Assembly: GCA_025330725.1 (NCBI GenBank)
Contig: JAIWND010000035.1
Location: forward strand, 186,001-250,000
Direction: 5' to 3'
Length of the DNA: 64,000 nucleotides
DNA from: Chlamydoabsidia padenii
Lineage: Eukaryota > Mucoromycota > Mucoromycetes > Mucorales > Cunninghamellaceae
Positions 22,108 through 33,799 of this stretch are shown here, piece by piece. Numbering within the stretch: the first letter of the stretch is position 1; each line of letters opens with the position of its first letter. Made by a program: the position numbers and the translations under genes. The notes under the pieces are model-generated. The model saw only the letters and a list, made by a program, of their open reading frames with translations. It was not told the origin of the DNA and ran no database searches.

Positions 22108-24636
22108 CTGCAAAACTGTGTCACGAGCCATCATCGGGGAACATGCCAAATTGGATGATTATGGTTTGTAAAGTAAACAAATGAGAGAGGGGTCGTTTCA
22201 TCCACACTACAGGTAAGGCGCATATCGTTGCATGATCCAAGAAATGAATGGTATGTAAACTCATGTTACATGCATTCAAACCCAGCCGTTTATGCAAAAA
22301 ACATTGAACCCCCGCGTCTCTTTTTCAATCCTTTACATATATATACGTATCATCCTATCGATTTGATAATTGTATTCTGAACAGCTTTAGCATACATGGT
22401 TGGTCAACACTATATTCTTTTGCTGCCTTTTTTTTTGTTTTTAAAATGACCATTATGAAGGTCGAATAGGGAGTGAGGTATGATCGGGTTTTCTTTGTTA
22501 GTCTGTGGCGAAAGGAGTTTACCCCTCGCCGCCATTAATGGTTATGGATCCGACGTTTACCGCCCTGAACTTATCATTCAGATCGACAGATTATGCCATA
22601 CTGCTCTTTCTCGCCTTTCTGTTCAAGTGGATTTTTTCTCTTGAATCATAGCCCTCGTATTACCCTTCTTTTTGGAAAAAAAAGGGGTTGTTTTCACTAG
22701 TTATCCAGTTGGGTGCCACAATCTGTATTAGAATCACAAGTACCCCTTCTCCAAATTGAACCCGTTGTGAATAATTCAAACCCCGCTTCTCATTTTTGTT
22801 ATGTTTGCATGAATCCTTCTTTGTCTATGTGGTTGGTTAGTTTTTCAGAGCCCCTATAACTCATACAAACAAAATATTAAAGTAAGATGGATAAAAAGTT
22901 TCTTTATTGGTGTTTTTTTTTTTTTAAAAAAAAAAGAAGGGGGGGATGACAGGGAATCTACACTAGCATGGCATGTAATACACTAATATCGGTTTTGTCT
23001 GATACAGTAGTATCCCGTCATCATTGATAAGTTCCATGAATGTAAAAAAAGGTGCTGTTGTTGGTAGGAAGATGGTGATTTTGACAGGCGCTTCGATGAG
23101 AGCTGTATCTTGACCGTAATATTACCTCCAGTCATTGCATAATAAACCAGTTCCTTTGTGTCGTTGGCCCTGGGGCAGACAAAAACATAGCTAAAGGAAG
23201 AAGAAGAAGAAAAGACAAATGAGTTTGTAAGTAAAAAAATAATATCGATCCAAATGGAGAAGATTATTTATTAATGGAAGGCAAGTATAGACCAATTGAA
23301 GAATCATTGTGCCCAATAAGTATCGTTCATCAAATCTACAGAAATAACACGTTGAGGTAAACTTGGTTGCCATTACAAAGACTGTTGGTTGGCTATATCA
23401 TGGGCTGGTTCATAGAGTGCCAAAATGACAAGGAACAAGTGAGTAATAAGAATAGACTGTAAGTAATGGTACCTAACCGTTTTATACTTGATATGTTTTC
23501 TTATTCAAATGAGCAGCTTGTTATGATCAACGGTCGCTGTAATCTTTACCATTGATCCCATCCACCCATGTGTTTGATAAAGATAATCGTCTTGTTATTC
23601 AAGTTTCCTTTTTGTACGAGTGATAGTTGATTGGGTCGAGTCGTATCGAATAAAAAGTAAAAGAAAGAGAAGCAAAATGGAATCCCCCTCCCACGAGGCA
23701 TCTTTTGTTTTTGAAACATTTTGAATCCCGCCACCTACCCACCGCAGATTAATTTTTTCGTCGATTAGGGAAAACTTTAGCCCGAGTGTCTTATAGGCTT
23801 CACTTTATTAATGCGAACTGTTGTTATAATTTGACAATGCATGGGTTTTGATCATCTGATTTTTTCTTTTTCACATCATACAAAAGAGCTTTGTAAATTC
23901 TTTTCAGCTTTCCTTGGGGATGTCCACCCCTTTAACAAACAACAACATGTTGGTCAATTCTTAGAATGAGAATATGGCTGGCAACCCTCCTTTGAGAGGG
24001 AAGGGCACGGGGCTCCGGCCAACGGTAAGTGAAAAAGAAAAGGAAACCACCTACTTCCACATGATAATCACTGACATTTCATTCGCCGCTTATTCGACGA
24101 AAAATTCAAGTTACCGTACCCCCCCCCCTTTAATATTGGTATAGAAGGCTACATCATCAAATACAAAAGAATGTTTTTTTTTCCCATCATAGTGACACAA
24201 GATGAAAGGTTCCAAATCATTATACATACTCGTTGGGGACACATCAAATCATAAAAGGATCAACCCTTCCATGTCGGGGTTTACATATTAGTTTCCTGCA
24301 TTTGTCCTAAAAAGGATCATTCTTACCTGGGTAAAAGGAAAGATGATCAAGTCAATGGTCATTTTTAATGACCACAAGAATAAAACAATGCCTAAATAAA
24401 AGAATATGCCGCAACCTATATATGCCACGAGGGCGTGTTTGAGCATGTGAATGAAAATCAAGATGAGTCAACTATTATTGTAAAACAACAACAGAGAATG
24501 ATAAATGTATCATAACACAGATTTTATTCAAGTATAAGATATATGTATGTATGTATGTATGTATGGGGGAGGAAGGGGAGTAAAATTCTATAGTACAAAG
24601 AGGAAGAGGAAGAAGGGAAAGGGAAGGGAATCACAA
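21598..24636. other. 3-kb gene-poor region
   Basis: No intact gene between the Kelch-BTB and kinase genes. It contains a decayed gene candidate (22963-23445), motif-like sites such as TTTTGAATCCCGCC (about 23719-23732), GTCGGGGTTT (about 24273) and TTCAAACCCCGC (about 22777), and several T or C homopolymers. The density of motif variants without nearby start codons is notable. Confidence 0.5.
22963..23445 (-). pseudogene. Decayed small secreted-protein gene candidate
   Basis: Read on the minus strand, a TATAAAA box near 23480 precedes a hydrophobic stretch (LITHLFLVILALYEPAHDIA), a possible 41-nt intron, then DERYLLGTMILQ. After a further T/C-rich intron comes YVFVCPRANDTKELVYYAM, then TGGNITVK. 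At this point the frame shifts by one base, and the other frame continues smoothly as DTALIEAPVKITIFLPTTAP and FMELINDDGILLYQTKPI up to a TAG at 22963. No in-frame ATG for the hydrophobic stretch was found, and one donor is poor. This suits a gene lost by small mutations, or an assembly error. Confidence 0.35.
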
Positions 24637-26315
24637 TTAACGAGGTCTTGGCGCACAATGATAATGCCTCCAACCATTAGGAAGTTCACCATCATTACAA
24701 AGTTCCACATTGACCATCCAATCCGATTCCAGAGCTTGATCAACAGTCCACCGTTCCCTTGGATCCGGATCCAACAAATGAGACAGACAATACCGTATAT
24801 CTGACGATAATCCTTCCAATTCTTTACCAAGCCAGAGATCACATTGTAAAGGATCCACCTTGCGTTGATCCAAGTAGTGTTGATAATCCTTATCACCATG
24901 ATCTTCTGCATTCGCCGCCACCATCGCTGGAGATCCTACCATTGCATGTTTCGGACAAGGAGGAGCACGATAAAAGCTGTATCTAAAAGGCAAAGAGTGG
25001 AATCGGAGACAATAGTAAGTGACAGCCACACTCCATACATCCAGTGCACGACCATCATAAGCGTCTTGTCCGTTTGTCAATGTCCACATTTCAGGGGACC
25101 AAAAGTTTTCTGATCCACACCATTCATGACAGGGATGAGCTTCTTTTTCAAAACATGTTTGGACCACATCCGCCACACCAAAATCAGCAATCTTCAGTGT
25201 GCCTCCCAGTGTCAAGACAAGGTTTTCAGGTTTGATGTCACGGTGAGCGATTCCCATTGTATGCAAATGTTGAAGTCCCAATAGTAATTGTTTGAATAGG
25301 CAGGATTGTTCCATGATTGACATTGTCGGACGTTCTTCCAATAAACTAAATAGATCACCCCCAGCACACTATAACATAATGATTAGTATATACGGTATAT
25401 ATATAAGATAGATGGATTCAAACTTACATATTCCATTACTGTACACCATCGATCATGTTCATCCAATACAAGGTCCATTGTTTCCACCACATTAGGATGT
25501 CCACGAGCCGATTTGCTGATACAGTATTCATTTTGCATTCGTTTTCGATAAGTTCGTTCATCTTCATTCTTGTCCTTCTTGATGAATTCCTTGACAGCCA
25601 AAAGAGCAGAGCCATCCCTAGGTTGGACCAATCGAATCACCGCAGTCGCACCACTGGCAACGTTCTTCTTGTTTCCACCAAGATGCTTCTTTCTTTCCGT
25701 CGGTTTGATATACGATCCATATTTCGATTCCAGTCTATCCACATTATCAAAGTTTGGATGATGATGGTTTGATGGTGACAAGTTGAAGAATCCAGTGTGA
25801 TGACTTGTACTTGGAGTAGATGCTAGTGGTGTTGAAGGAGTGGTAGGATGGTGATGGTGAAAGTGCCGCAGAATACTACCCAGTGATCGACCAAGTTTGG
25901 CACCAGGACTTTCCGTTCCACTGACAAAGCTATGCATGGATGATCGACGACTGCCAGTATTGTTGGATTGATAGGTATTATTAGACTGTTGCTGCTGCTG
26001 CTGTTGATGGTTTTTATCTTGTCGATCAGTTGCTTCTGTTAGTGAGGCCGATGAATTGGTGGAGGTGGTGAGAGAAGGTGCTGGTGAATGGCCGGTGGTA
26101 TGACTATCGAGATTACGTAAAGTCAAAGTGTGTGTATGAGACTGGAAGAGTGACCCCAAACGGCTACTTTTACGTCGACTTTTTGTGTCTGCCATAACCA
26201 GACTGTCGTCCTTATCGTCCAGTTTTAAAGTAGGTGAAGGTAAAGTGTCATTGGTCTTGATAGGGTCGTTCCATTGATGGTCAGGTTCGACTAATGTGGT
26301 GGCTGTAGGAGACAT
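24637..26315 (-). CDS. HAL/NPR-family serine/threonine protein kinase
   Basis: Two exons (26315-25428, 25368-24637) give 539 aa. The first about 200 residues are Ser/Thr/His-rich with a Gln run and are probably a disordered regulatory region. The kinase domain starts near 200 (SKYGSYIKPTERKKHLGGNK), with the lysine in LLAVKEFIKK, the catalytic loop AHRDIKPENL (HRD at about 338-340), DFG at about 358-360 and SPEM in place of APE. This arrangement, including the degenerate Gly loop, matches fungal Hal4/Hal5/Npr1-type kinases. Those stabilise potassium and nutrient transporters at the plasma membrane; the role here is inferred. The start MSPTATT is preferred; upstream in-frame codons are low-complexity and lack support. 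Confidence 0.9.
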
Positions 26316-26968
26316 TGCTGTTATACTAGTGGTAAAATATATATATATATAAAAAGAAGAAGATTGCAGATAACTAGGAGTCAAGGTTCAAACATAAAAT
26401 AAAAATAGATAAAGGAAAAAAAGAAGGAAAGAATAGAAAAAAAAAAGGAGCAAGTTCCAAAAGTTTTATATGGGAGAGCGGGATTTGAAATATTTGGGGA
26501 TTTACTTTTTACCCTGTCGCCTTATCTTTTTGCCAATCTAATCTAAGAATTCCCCACGAGTACACCTCTTTCATGATGGTGTACAAACAAAACAAAAAAA
26601 AAAAAATGTTGAGGATATCTTTTTTCTTTTACTATCTCAAGTGATTCTTAGTTCTTACTATAAAATCAGTACTGGATCTACGTTTATAAAGTTAATGGAA
26701 TAGCACTAAGTGGCTCTCCGACTTAAAAATAATGCTCTTTCCTAATTGAGATTTGGATCCCCCTAGCCATGTATCACCCCAGGTCATGCATTTCAAAGCC
26801 CGTCTTTTTTTTTTCTCAAAAAGTGTCGGGACGAAAAAGAAAAACACTTCTTTCTCTTTTATCTTTCCCGCAAACACTAAGAAGGTAAATTCACCCACCC
26901 ATCCATCCATCCATCCATCCATTCCATACTAACCATCCCCATCTTGTCCATAGCTAATATATAAAACA
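26316..26968. other. Divergent promoter, kinase and uL6 genes
   Basis: 653 nt between two start codons. AGCGGGATTT lies at 26477-26486, 162 nt upstream of the kinase. A variant, TTTCAAAGCCCGTC, lies about 170 nt upstream of the ribosomal protein gene. A CCAT repeat (about 26896-26923) sits in the likely 5' UTR of the ribosomal gene. Confidence 0.6.
26477..26486 (-). promoter_or_regulatory. CGGGATTT-type motif in kinase promoter
   Basis: AGCGGGATTT, followed by GAAATATTT, 162 nt upstream of the HAL-family kinase start codon. Confidence 0.55.
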
Positions 26969-27596
26969 ATGAAGGATATCTACCAAGACGACGAACTCAT
27001 CATCCCTCAAGGTGTCAAGGTTGCCATCAAGGCTCGTGATATCACTGTCACCGGTCCCCGTGGTACTTTGAACAAGAACCTCCGTCATTTGAACATTGAA
27101 ATCAAGTTTGCTGGTAAGGACAAGCTCAAGTTTGTGGTCTACCATGGTGGCCGTAAGCACGTTGCTTGTATCCGCACTGTCCGCTCTCTTGTCAACAACA
27201 TGATCACTGGTGTCACCAAGGGCTTCCAATACAAGATGCGTTACGTCTATGCGCATTTCCCCATTAACTGTATCATCAACAATAATGGTAAGGATGTGGA
27301 AATCCGTAACTTTTTGGGTCAAAAGGTCGTCTTCCGTGTTCAAATGCGTGAAGGTGTCACCGTGGCTGCCTCTACCAACCAAAAGGATGAATTGACTTTG
27401 ACCGGTAATGATTTGGAAGCTGTCTCTCAATGTGGTAAGATTCAACCAAAAAAAAAAAGGGGGGGTATGATCAGGTAACTAATTTGTTATTTATATAGCT
27501 GCTGATATTCAACAATCTTGTCTTGTCAAGAAGAAGGATATCCGTAAGTTTTTGGATGGTATTTATGTGTCTGAACGTAACGTTCTTGAAGAATAA
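26969..27596 (+). CDS. RPL9: 60S ribosomal protein L9 (uL6)
   Basis: Two exons (26969-27434, 27499-27596) give 187 aa, the normal length for eukaryotic uL6. The sequence [20 protein letters not shown], then [16 protein letters not shown], is diagnostic, as are [20 protein letters not shown] and YAHFPINC. It ends in [15 protein letters not shown]. uL6 sits near the factor-binding site of the large subunit. Codon use is strongly biased to C-ending codons, as expected for a highly expressed gene, and contrasts with most neighbours. Reading through the intron would give a false C-terminus. Confidence 0.97.
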
Positions 27597-28471
27597 GTAT
27601 TGTTCTTCATGATGTTTGTTTTGTTGACAATATTTGATACCTGATGGTGGGAAATAGGGGGCATTTTTATATTTACACAGCATAACTACACGACTTGTTT
27701 TAATAAAGATACACAACTGTCTTCGGGATCGGCTGCAGAGGTCTGTTCCCACCGTCTTTTACCAATGTTGAAAACAAAAACCAAACTGCTGTAAAAGGCA
27801 TCACTTTTTATGATTCCTATCATAAATCGTTATCATTTATGCAGCTTGTTTGTTTGAATCACTCCTTTTAGTGGTGGATCATTTCAATCTACTACTTTGT
27901 GGGGTGAGGAATGATAATGATGATTGGAGGAACATAGCAGGTGTTGCTTATTGTTAAATGATTGATAATGTGGGGGTGAGGGTGTAGAATAGTTTACTTG
28001 TTTAACTTTTTATAATAAAAAAAACCTACTCTCTTAATGGGGATTCAATATTTTGGAAACTAATTCATGCATCGATCGTCCCAAATAAATGTGTCTATTT
28101 AACAGAAACCAAATGCCATTCATACCATACAAAAGATAATATGTTTGCCATATCAGTATGAAGGGTCCTCGAGAAAATCATACCAATGTCGATTTTGCAT
28201 GAATGTCGGGGTTTGAACCTTTTCTGTAAACGGTAAATTGATGTGAGTGCTACAATCTCCACATCATCCTGACACATATAAAAGACAATAAAGTGGTTTA
28301 CAAAGTGATATATTTATTGATTATGGAAAGAGATGGTTATAGAATACCAGATTATATGGTAAATAAGAGTCAATATAAATGTGTATAACAAAATGAAGTA
28401 AAAGGTTATATTAAAAGGTGTGTGTGGGGATGATAAAGTATGCCTTGATTTTTCGTAGGGGTAAGAGCCAT
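27597..28471. other. Convergent intergenic region
   Basis: 875 nt between the 3' ends of the uL6 and HSPA12-like genes. GTCGGGGTTTGAACC at about 28205-28219 is a GC-richer version of the recurrent motif; its complement looks like a tRNA B box, but no tRNA can be folded around it. No gene seen. Confidence 0.6.
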
Positions 28472-30886
28472 TTACTTTTTCTTGCTGGAGGAGAATTTAA
28501 TGCCAAAGAATTTCTTTTTTGTGGATACACCACCAGATGAATGTTTAGAATCGCCATCGTAAAAAGTATCATCGTCTAGTGCCCGATCACTTTTAGGATA
28601 GGATCGAGTAGGTGAAGGATATCCGTATTCGTTTTGTGCTGAAGGAGGTCGAGAATAGTTGTTGTAAGCCGACAAGTTTGAGCTGGAGCCACCACCACCA
28701 CCGCTACTACTGACATAGCTAGAGTCATTATCATCAGGTTTTAATTTCATATTTGACATTTGCCCATTCATGTCCAGTAAACCACGTTCCAATGTTTCAA
28801 ATGCCGACGTAAAGGTAAAGACCCGGTCCCGAATGTGAGCTTCAATCTTGATTTCAGTTTGGCCAAAAAACATCTTGATCGTCATAAATATAGGCTCCCC
28901 TTTTTGGACACCATGGAATTTGGGCATCTTGATAGGGAAGCGAGCTACCTTGAATACATTGGCGTCTGTTGTCAATCTTGGCGTTTCCCCTTTTCCATCA
29001 AATGCAAATAGATCTATTAATAGAACAAAAAAAAAAAAAAAAGATCATTGAGTCCCCACCATTATCCCTTTGATTCTCTTTTTTAAAAAAAGGGTTTACC
29101 TGTGTCAGTATCATTAGGGTAAGCAATCATAAAGTTCTTGGATACACATTCATCCACCTTGATCGCTTGTCCTTTTTCCACATAAATACTAAATCGTTGT
29201 TTGCAAAAGAGTCGACCATCATCACCTTTAATACATTGTTCAGTAGGATCCAATTGAGAATCAAACAACATTCGAGTTTCCACACCATAAGTACGCCTTG
29301 ACACACGTTCAGTCACCATTCGAGGATTGAGACCAAAGTAGACCGCACCACGCACCACTGCCAATTCACCACGAGGAGGGACACCAATAAAACCCACTCG
29401 GTCTTCGAATACTTGGCGCACACGTTTGTATAGATAGACAGACTGACCAAACCCACCCACCAAAAAGATAGCATCCAACATGATATGTGATTGATGTAGT
29501 TGTTCGTCGATAAGGTAAAGGACTTGATGAATAACAGGTTCAAAGACGTATTCCCGTAGTTCTTGAGCAGGTAAATGTAGATTACCATCTTCGATACCAG
29601 CTTCAGGATCATCCATGTCACCGAGACCAAGTGATGCAGGGAGAGGAAGGAATTGGTCTTCTTCACCATCAAATTGAGGCTATAAAGAGTAGAGTGAGTT
29701 TGTATCTATCTATATCTATATCATATTATTGTTATTATTATTATTACCTTGATTGCTTCAACAAAAGTTTCCATCATAGATTCCATTGCTGTATCACTGA
29801 TTTTGCCATGGTGATAAAACCTATTTTTCAAATAATCCCGCATCCGCATATCCAAAAACGTCGATCCACAAGAATCCCCTTGACCCTTTGTTACTTCCTT
29901 GAGAGAGCGCCGATTACCAGAATCATCGATTTCAAACACGATCAAATCGACGGTACCACCACCAGCATCGCAAATCATAAACCGTTGTGCATGACCGAGG
30001 TTGAATTGTTCTGATTTCTTTTCACAGTAGAGAGCCGCCGCTTCAGGTTCAGAGATCAACATGAGACGATCCGGATGGTCCCACCTATTCACGATCCCCG
30101 CACGAATGGCCGCTTCCCGCATTGTTGCTTTTGCATTGTCGCTCCACATGGCAGGCACAGTCAAGCAGTATCTGAATTTGGATTGGTCGTAATTAGACGC
30201 AAAACCACGTTGTAATTCACCAGTGACGTGGGTGTGGAAAGCTTCTAGATAATCCGTGATGCAGTCCAATGCAGTTAATCCATTAGGTAGAGGTGGCAAT
30301 TCCAAGTTTTCATCTAGGTGCAGCTTGAATCTTGACAGCAAATGATCCATATTGTTGCGTTTAAATGAGAGTTTCCTGGCTTCTTGACCCCATCCTACTA
30401 GTTTGTTCGATCCATTGCGATAAAGTGACAGTGTCGGAGTCTTGGGGTATACATTCATTTGCTTGGGCCTAAAAATAAAAATGCAATCAAGGGGAGACAC
30501 AAAATAATAATAATAAATATTAGAAAGCGAGCCCCCTCGCGTACCAGATTAGTTCATATACCATATCTTTTCTTTTTTAAAACAAACAATAACAGATAGT
30601 ATTGTATTTCCTCCCCCCCCCAGACCTCTCCCAGACCTCTTTTTCTTTTCTGTTCTTTTCTTGCTTACTTTACCATCTAGTAATGTCAACGATTTCATCA
30701 CCACCATCTTTAGTAAAAGCATAACAGCACCCAGAGAATGTCGTACCGAAATCTATGCAAGATCATAAAGTTAGTCAATGAAAAGTATAACATCGGTATT
30801 AGTTCTTTTTTTTTTTTGTGGGTCTTACCAATACCAATGACATAGGAATAGTCGGATAGATCAAAGGGTGGAGTGTCCATTGACAT
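28472..30886 (-). CDS. HSPA12-like Hsp70-family ATPase
   Basis: Five exons (30886-30829, 30752-30674, 30468-29748, 29679-29100, 29013-28472) give 659 aa. The actin-like ATPase fold is visible through its three nucleotide-binding motifs: GIDFGTTFSG split by intron 1, ICDAGGGTVDLIVFE and IFLVGGFGQSVYLYKRV. The C-terminal half lacks the canonical Hsp70 substrate domain and the EEVD tail. It ends in a Gly/Ser/Pro-rich tail and a Lys run, so this belongs to the divergent HSPA12 group. Such proteins are numerous in early-diverging fungi; clients are mostly unknown. The first ATG gives MSMDTPPFDL; a second ATG two codons on is equally possible. Confidence 0.92.
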
Positions 30887-31453
30887 TTGATAGTTGTATT
30901 AAGTGATAGAAGGAAGGAAGTGAGATGTTATGGGTACGATAGTAACGGTGTATAAAAGACAAATATGTGTTGTTGATAACCAGAATGGTATAGAAGAAAG
31001 AAACAAAGAGAGAAAAGAAAAAAGGAGCAATAAAAATGGTCAGAAAGGAGGGTATTTTTATATTTAAGCGCCGGTTGAATGTCGCCTGAAAGTGAGATTA
31101 TTGCTTTGATAAAACCCAGGTACAGTACTGACAACATTCATTTAGGCGTGTAATCTACATCAGGATGTCGGGATTTTGACTTGCCACAAAAAAAAAAAAA
31201 AAAAAAAATTATCATCCTAATGCACTACAGTATGTATAGCATAAAGACAAGGTAAAATAACAGTAATATACACAAGAGATGTTTATTGGGTGCATTAGTA
31301 AAAAGAGTAAATCAAATCATGTAAACTAAACCAAACTAAACTAAATAGGGTTTCCATCGAGAAGATCATCAAAAGCGGGGCAAGGCCAAAATATCCATAA
31401 ATATATTCTTGTGAGTTATCATATTGAAAGTGTCGGGATCCTGGAAGATAGTA
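30887..31453. other. HSPA12-like promoter region
   Basis: 567 nt. GTCGGGATTT lies at 31167-31176, 281 nt upstream of the HSPA12-like start. GTCGGGATCC at about 31433 lies just before the broken coding-like segment on the other strand. A poly-A tract runs from about 31188 to 31208. Confidence 0.55.
31167..31176 (-). promoter_or_regulatory. CGGGATTT-type motif upstream of HSPA12-like gene
   Basis: GTCGGGATTT, then TGACTTG, 281 nt upstream of the HSPA12-like start codon. Confidence 0.55.
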
Positions 31454-31786
31454 TGTCAGAGTCCAACAATGCTCCCCTCTTGACCAACCATTCCATCTTG
31501 GGCCAGGATCGATCGATTGGATTGAATTCGAGAGAGTAGAGGAGGAGGTAGATGCAGCGGTTGGTATATACGGTTCAGTAGCCAGATAGCAGTTTTTGAG
31601 TAAAGGTATCCTGTCCCTGATGCCTATAGTGTTGTTCCAAAAACTTCATATTGTAGTAAGTTGTTGTTCCTGTTGATTTATCATTGCTACTGCTTTACTT
31701 TTTGCTAAAGTCGTTCCTAGATTGCATAGTTAATTTTCGAATCAAAGTATCGACACTATCAGAAGCATAGATCGCACCCAACCTTG

Positions 31787-31823
<37 letters not shown>

Positions 31824-32090
31824 GCAAGTCAAGGTAAACACATTACAAATAAAAAGACGCATCGGCTCACTTGTGAAAATAAGTTATGGGGGATGTTGGA
31901 ACGATCACGCGCTGCTATCAACAACCTGAAGGATTCAAGTGACATGAACTTTTTGTTGGCGCACGATGATGATACCGAACTGAACCAGCCCCTCTTACCA
32001 TCGTTATTGAAACCTCGACCTATACAACCAAAGTATGACATTGATTGTAAAGGGATAGTTGATCAGGACCCAGTGTCTATTTTATTTTAG
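31454..32090 (+). pseudogene. Broken coding-like locus
   Basis: An ATG at 31454 follows a motif copy and opens MSESNNAPLLTNHSILGQDR, stopping after 28 codons. Another frame over the same DNA reads SIDWIEFERVEEEVDAAVG, then a TAG, then FLSKGILSLMPIVLFQKLHI up to a GTAAGT donor. After a 45-nt-plus T tract (to 31822) a third segment reads KLWGMLERSRAAINNLKDSS, then NQPLLPSLLKPRPI, to a TAG at 32090. The pieces look protein-like but do not join in one frame with normal introns. A decayed gene is the simplest reading. I recognise no family. Confidence 0.3.
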
Positions 32091-32539
32091 TTACTGTTTT
32101 TACCTACACATTTCTTCAATAAAAAATTAATTTTCTCTCTCTCTCTCTTTTAATATATGGTTTAGTTTTACGATTAGAGCGGTGATATATCTTTGGTCAA
32201 GGAACATGCATTGGGTCAAGAATGTCATTATGTATGATTAGGGTCTGATAATTAGAATAGAATAGATTGTTTAATCATAATAATAATAATAAAGAATGTC
32301 TTTTTTATTCATTTAAATCTGTGGAGCAAACAATGATGGTACGATAGGCTAAATTGGAGGAGTAGAAGGGGAAGGGGTTGTTGGTTTCAAAAAAAGGTGA
32401 CGATAAAACTATATGACTACATGGATACAAAGAGAGGGATGGATATATGTATATATTCAAGGTATAGATTCCAGATTAGGTGACTACTAAGATAATAAAA
32501 AGGAGAATGTGATTAGTATACGATGATAATGCAAGTTAT
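32091..32539. other. Intergenic region downstream of AKTIP-like gene
   Basis: 449 nt of AT-rich sequence with AATAAA-type signals (for example near 32118 and 32290). No gene or motif match seen. Confidence 0.6.
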
Positions 32540-33562
32540 CTATTGATGGCTTACTGTGGTACTTTTAAAGATGATCGATTTCAATTCATCAAATTTGGGT
32601 TCGCTAAGGGGATTGAATCGAATGAGATTGTTGTCGGGAAAACATTCAAACAAGTATGTTTCGGTGATGGCCAACTGTGCACATTGTTGAGAGAGTTTCC
32701 TAAACACAGGAGCATCATTACGGAACCTATATGTTTTCTTTTTGGTAAGTATATAAACCCATAACCATTAGTATTCACTTACAATCGATATGCTTCCTTG
32801 TTGTAACAATGTTTATCCACGAGTTTTTCCAGCACATCTCTTTTAAACATGTTCTTCAAAAAGTGTAGTACATGGAAGAGATAGTCTTGATGTGGTCGCC
32901 AGGTAGGAAAATGTTGAGATAGAGAGACATTACCTTGACTGTCCACCAAAGGATGGAACATATCCGTCAAAAAAGTCACAGCAGGAGGATGGTTAGGATA
33001 GGTGTCAGGTATAAACATACGGAATTTGAAGACACCAGATCGATAATAGCCTTTGTGTACAAAGATAACACCATATAGTACTACAAAACAAAATGATCTA
33101 AGTACCATACAAGCCTACTGTTTTGTTTTTGTTTTGGTTTATTACCGTTCAAACTATCAGAGGAAGGCATAACATAAACACCTAAAGGACAATGTCTTGG
33201 GTTGCGAAGATTAACACTGGGAAAAAAAAAGGAGTAGGTTAGGTTCATAATCATCAATCTGCCGTCATGATTGGTTTTTCTACTTACAATTCAGTCAAAA
33301 GTTCATAACGTTTAAAGTCATCAGAGAGTTGAGAGGCATGGTTGGGTTCATCGTCATCTTCATAAACAGTAGAGGGAATGGATGTGGTGATAGGTTGCTG
33401 TTGGTGTTGGTGTTCGTGTAGGCTGGGAGCAGGTGAAGTGGAAGATCGTAATCCGAACTTGGCAAAAATAGACCCAACACTGGATCTTTTGTTGGTGCTG
33501 TTTATAGCCGAAGAAGAAGAAGAGTTGGATCGTTGTGATGGTCCAGTTGTTGAATCCATCAT
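32540..33562 (-). CDS. AKTIP/FTS-like UEV (inactive ubiquitin-conjugating enzyme variant)
   Basis: Four exons (33562-33288, 33216-33146, 33080-32783, 32726-32540) give 276 aa. After a Ser-rich N-terminus of about 85 residues comes an E2 fold: LRNPRHCPLGVYVMPSSDSL, VLYGVIFVHKGYYRSGVFKF and FIPDTYPNHPPAVTFLTDMF, then HPLVD. The residues after HPLVD lack the active-site Cys of real E2 enzymes, so this is a UEV. The pattern matches AKTIP (Fused toes), the middle subunit of the FTS-Hook-FHIP complex that links early endosomes to dynein. That transport role is known in animals and Aspergillus and is inferred here. The last exon, LFRNDAPVFRKLSQQCA onwards, completes the C-terminal helices. Confidence 0.88.
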
Positions 33563-33799
33563 GGAGTGTTAAAAAGGTAAAGAGAGGCTGCAATATATAA
33601 AAAAAAAAATTGAAAAAAAAAAAATAGGAGATACTGTAGAGAGGATGTCGGGTTTTAAAATTTAAAAAGACTTTATTCATAGATTTTTAAGCATGAATGA
33701 TGGGGGATAAAATAGGATGAATGTAATGATGAGTGTATACAAATATATATGCGAGAATAGAATTGTAGAAAATTTGATATACTATAGGTATATAGCAAA

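Noticed and set aside
26954..27445. 163-codon frame antisense to the uL6 gene
   Set aside because: Same codon-bias effect over a certain ribosomal protein gene.
28205..28219. tRNA B-box-like sequence (GGTTCAAACCCCGAC on the minus strand)
   Set aside because: No A box, acceptor stem or anticodon arm can be placed around it; it is a form of the recurrent motif.
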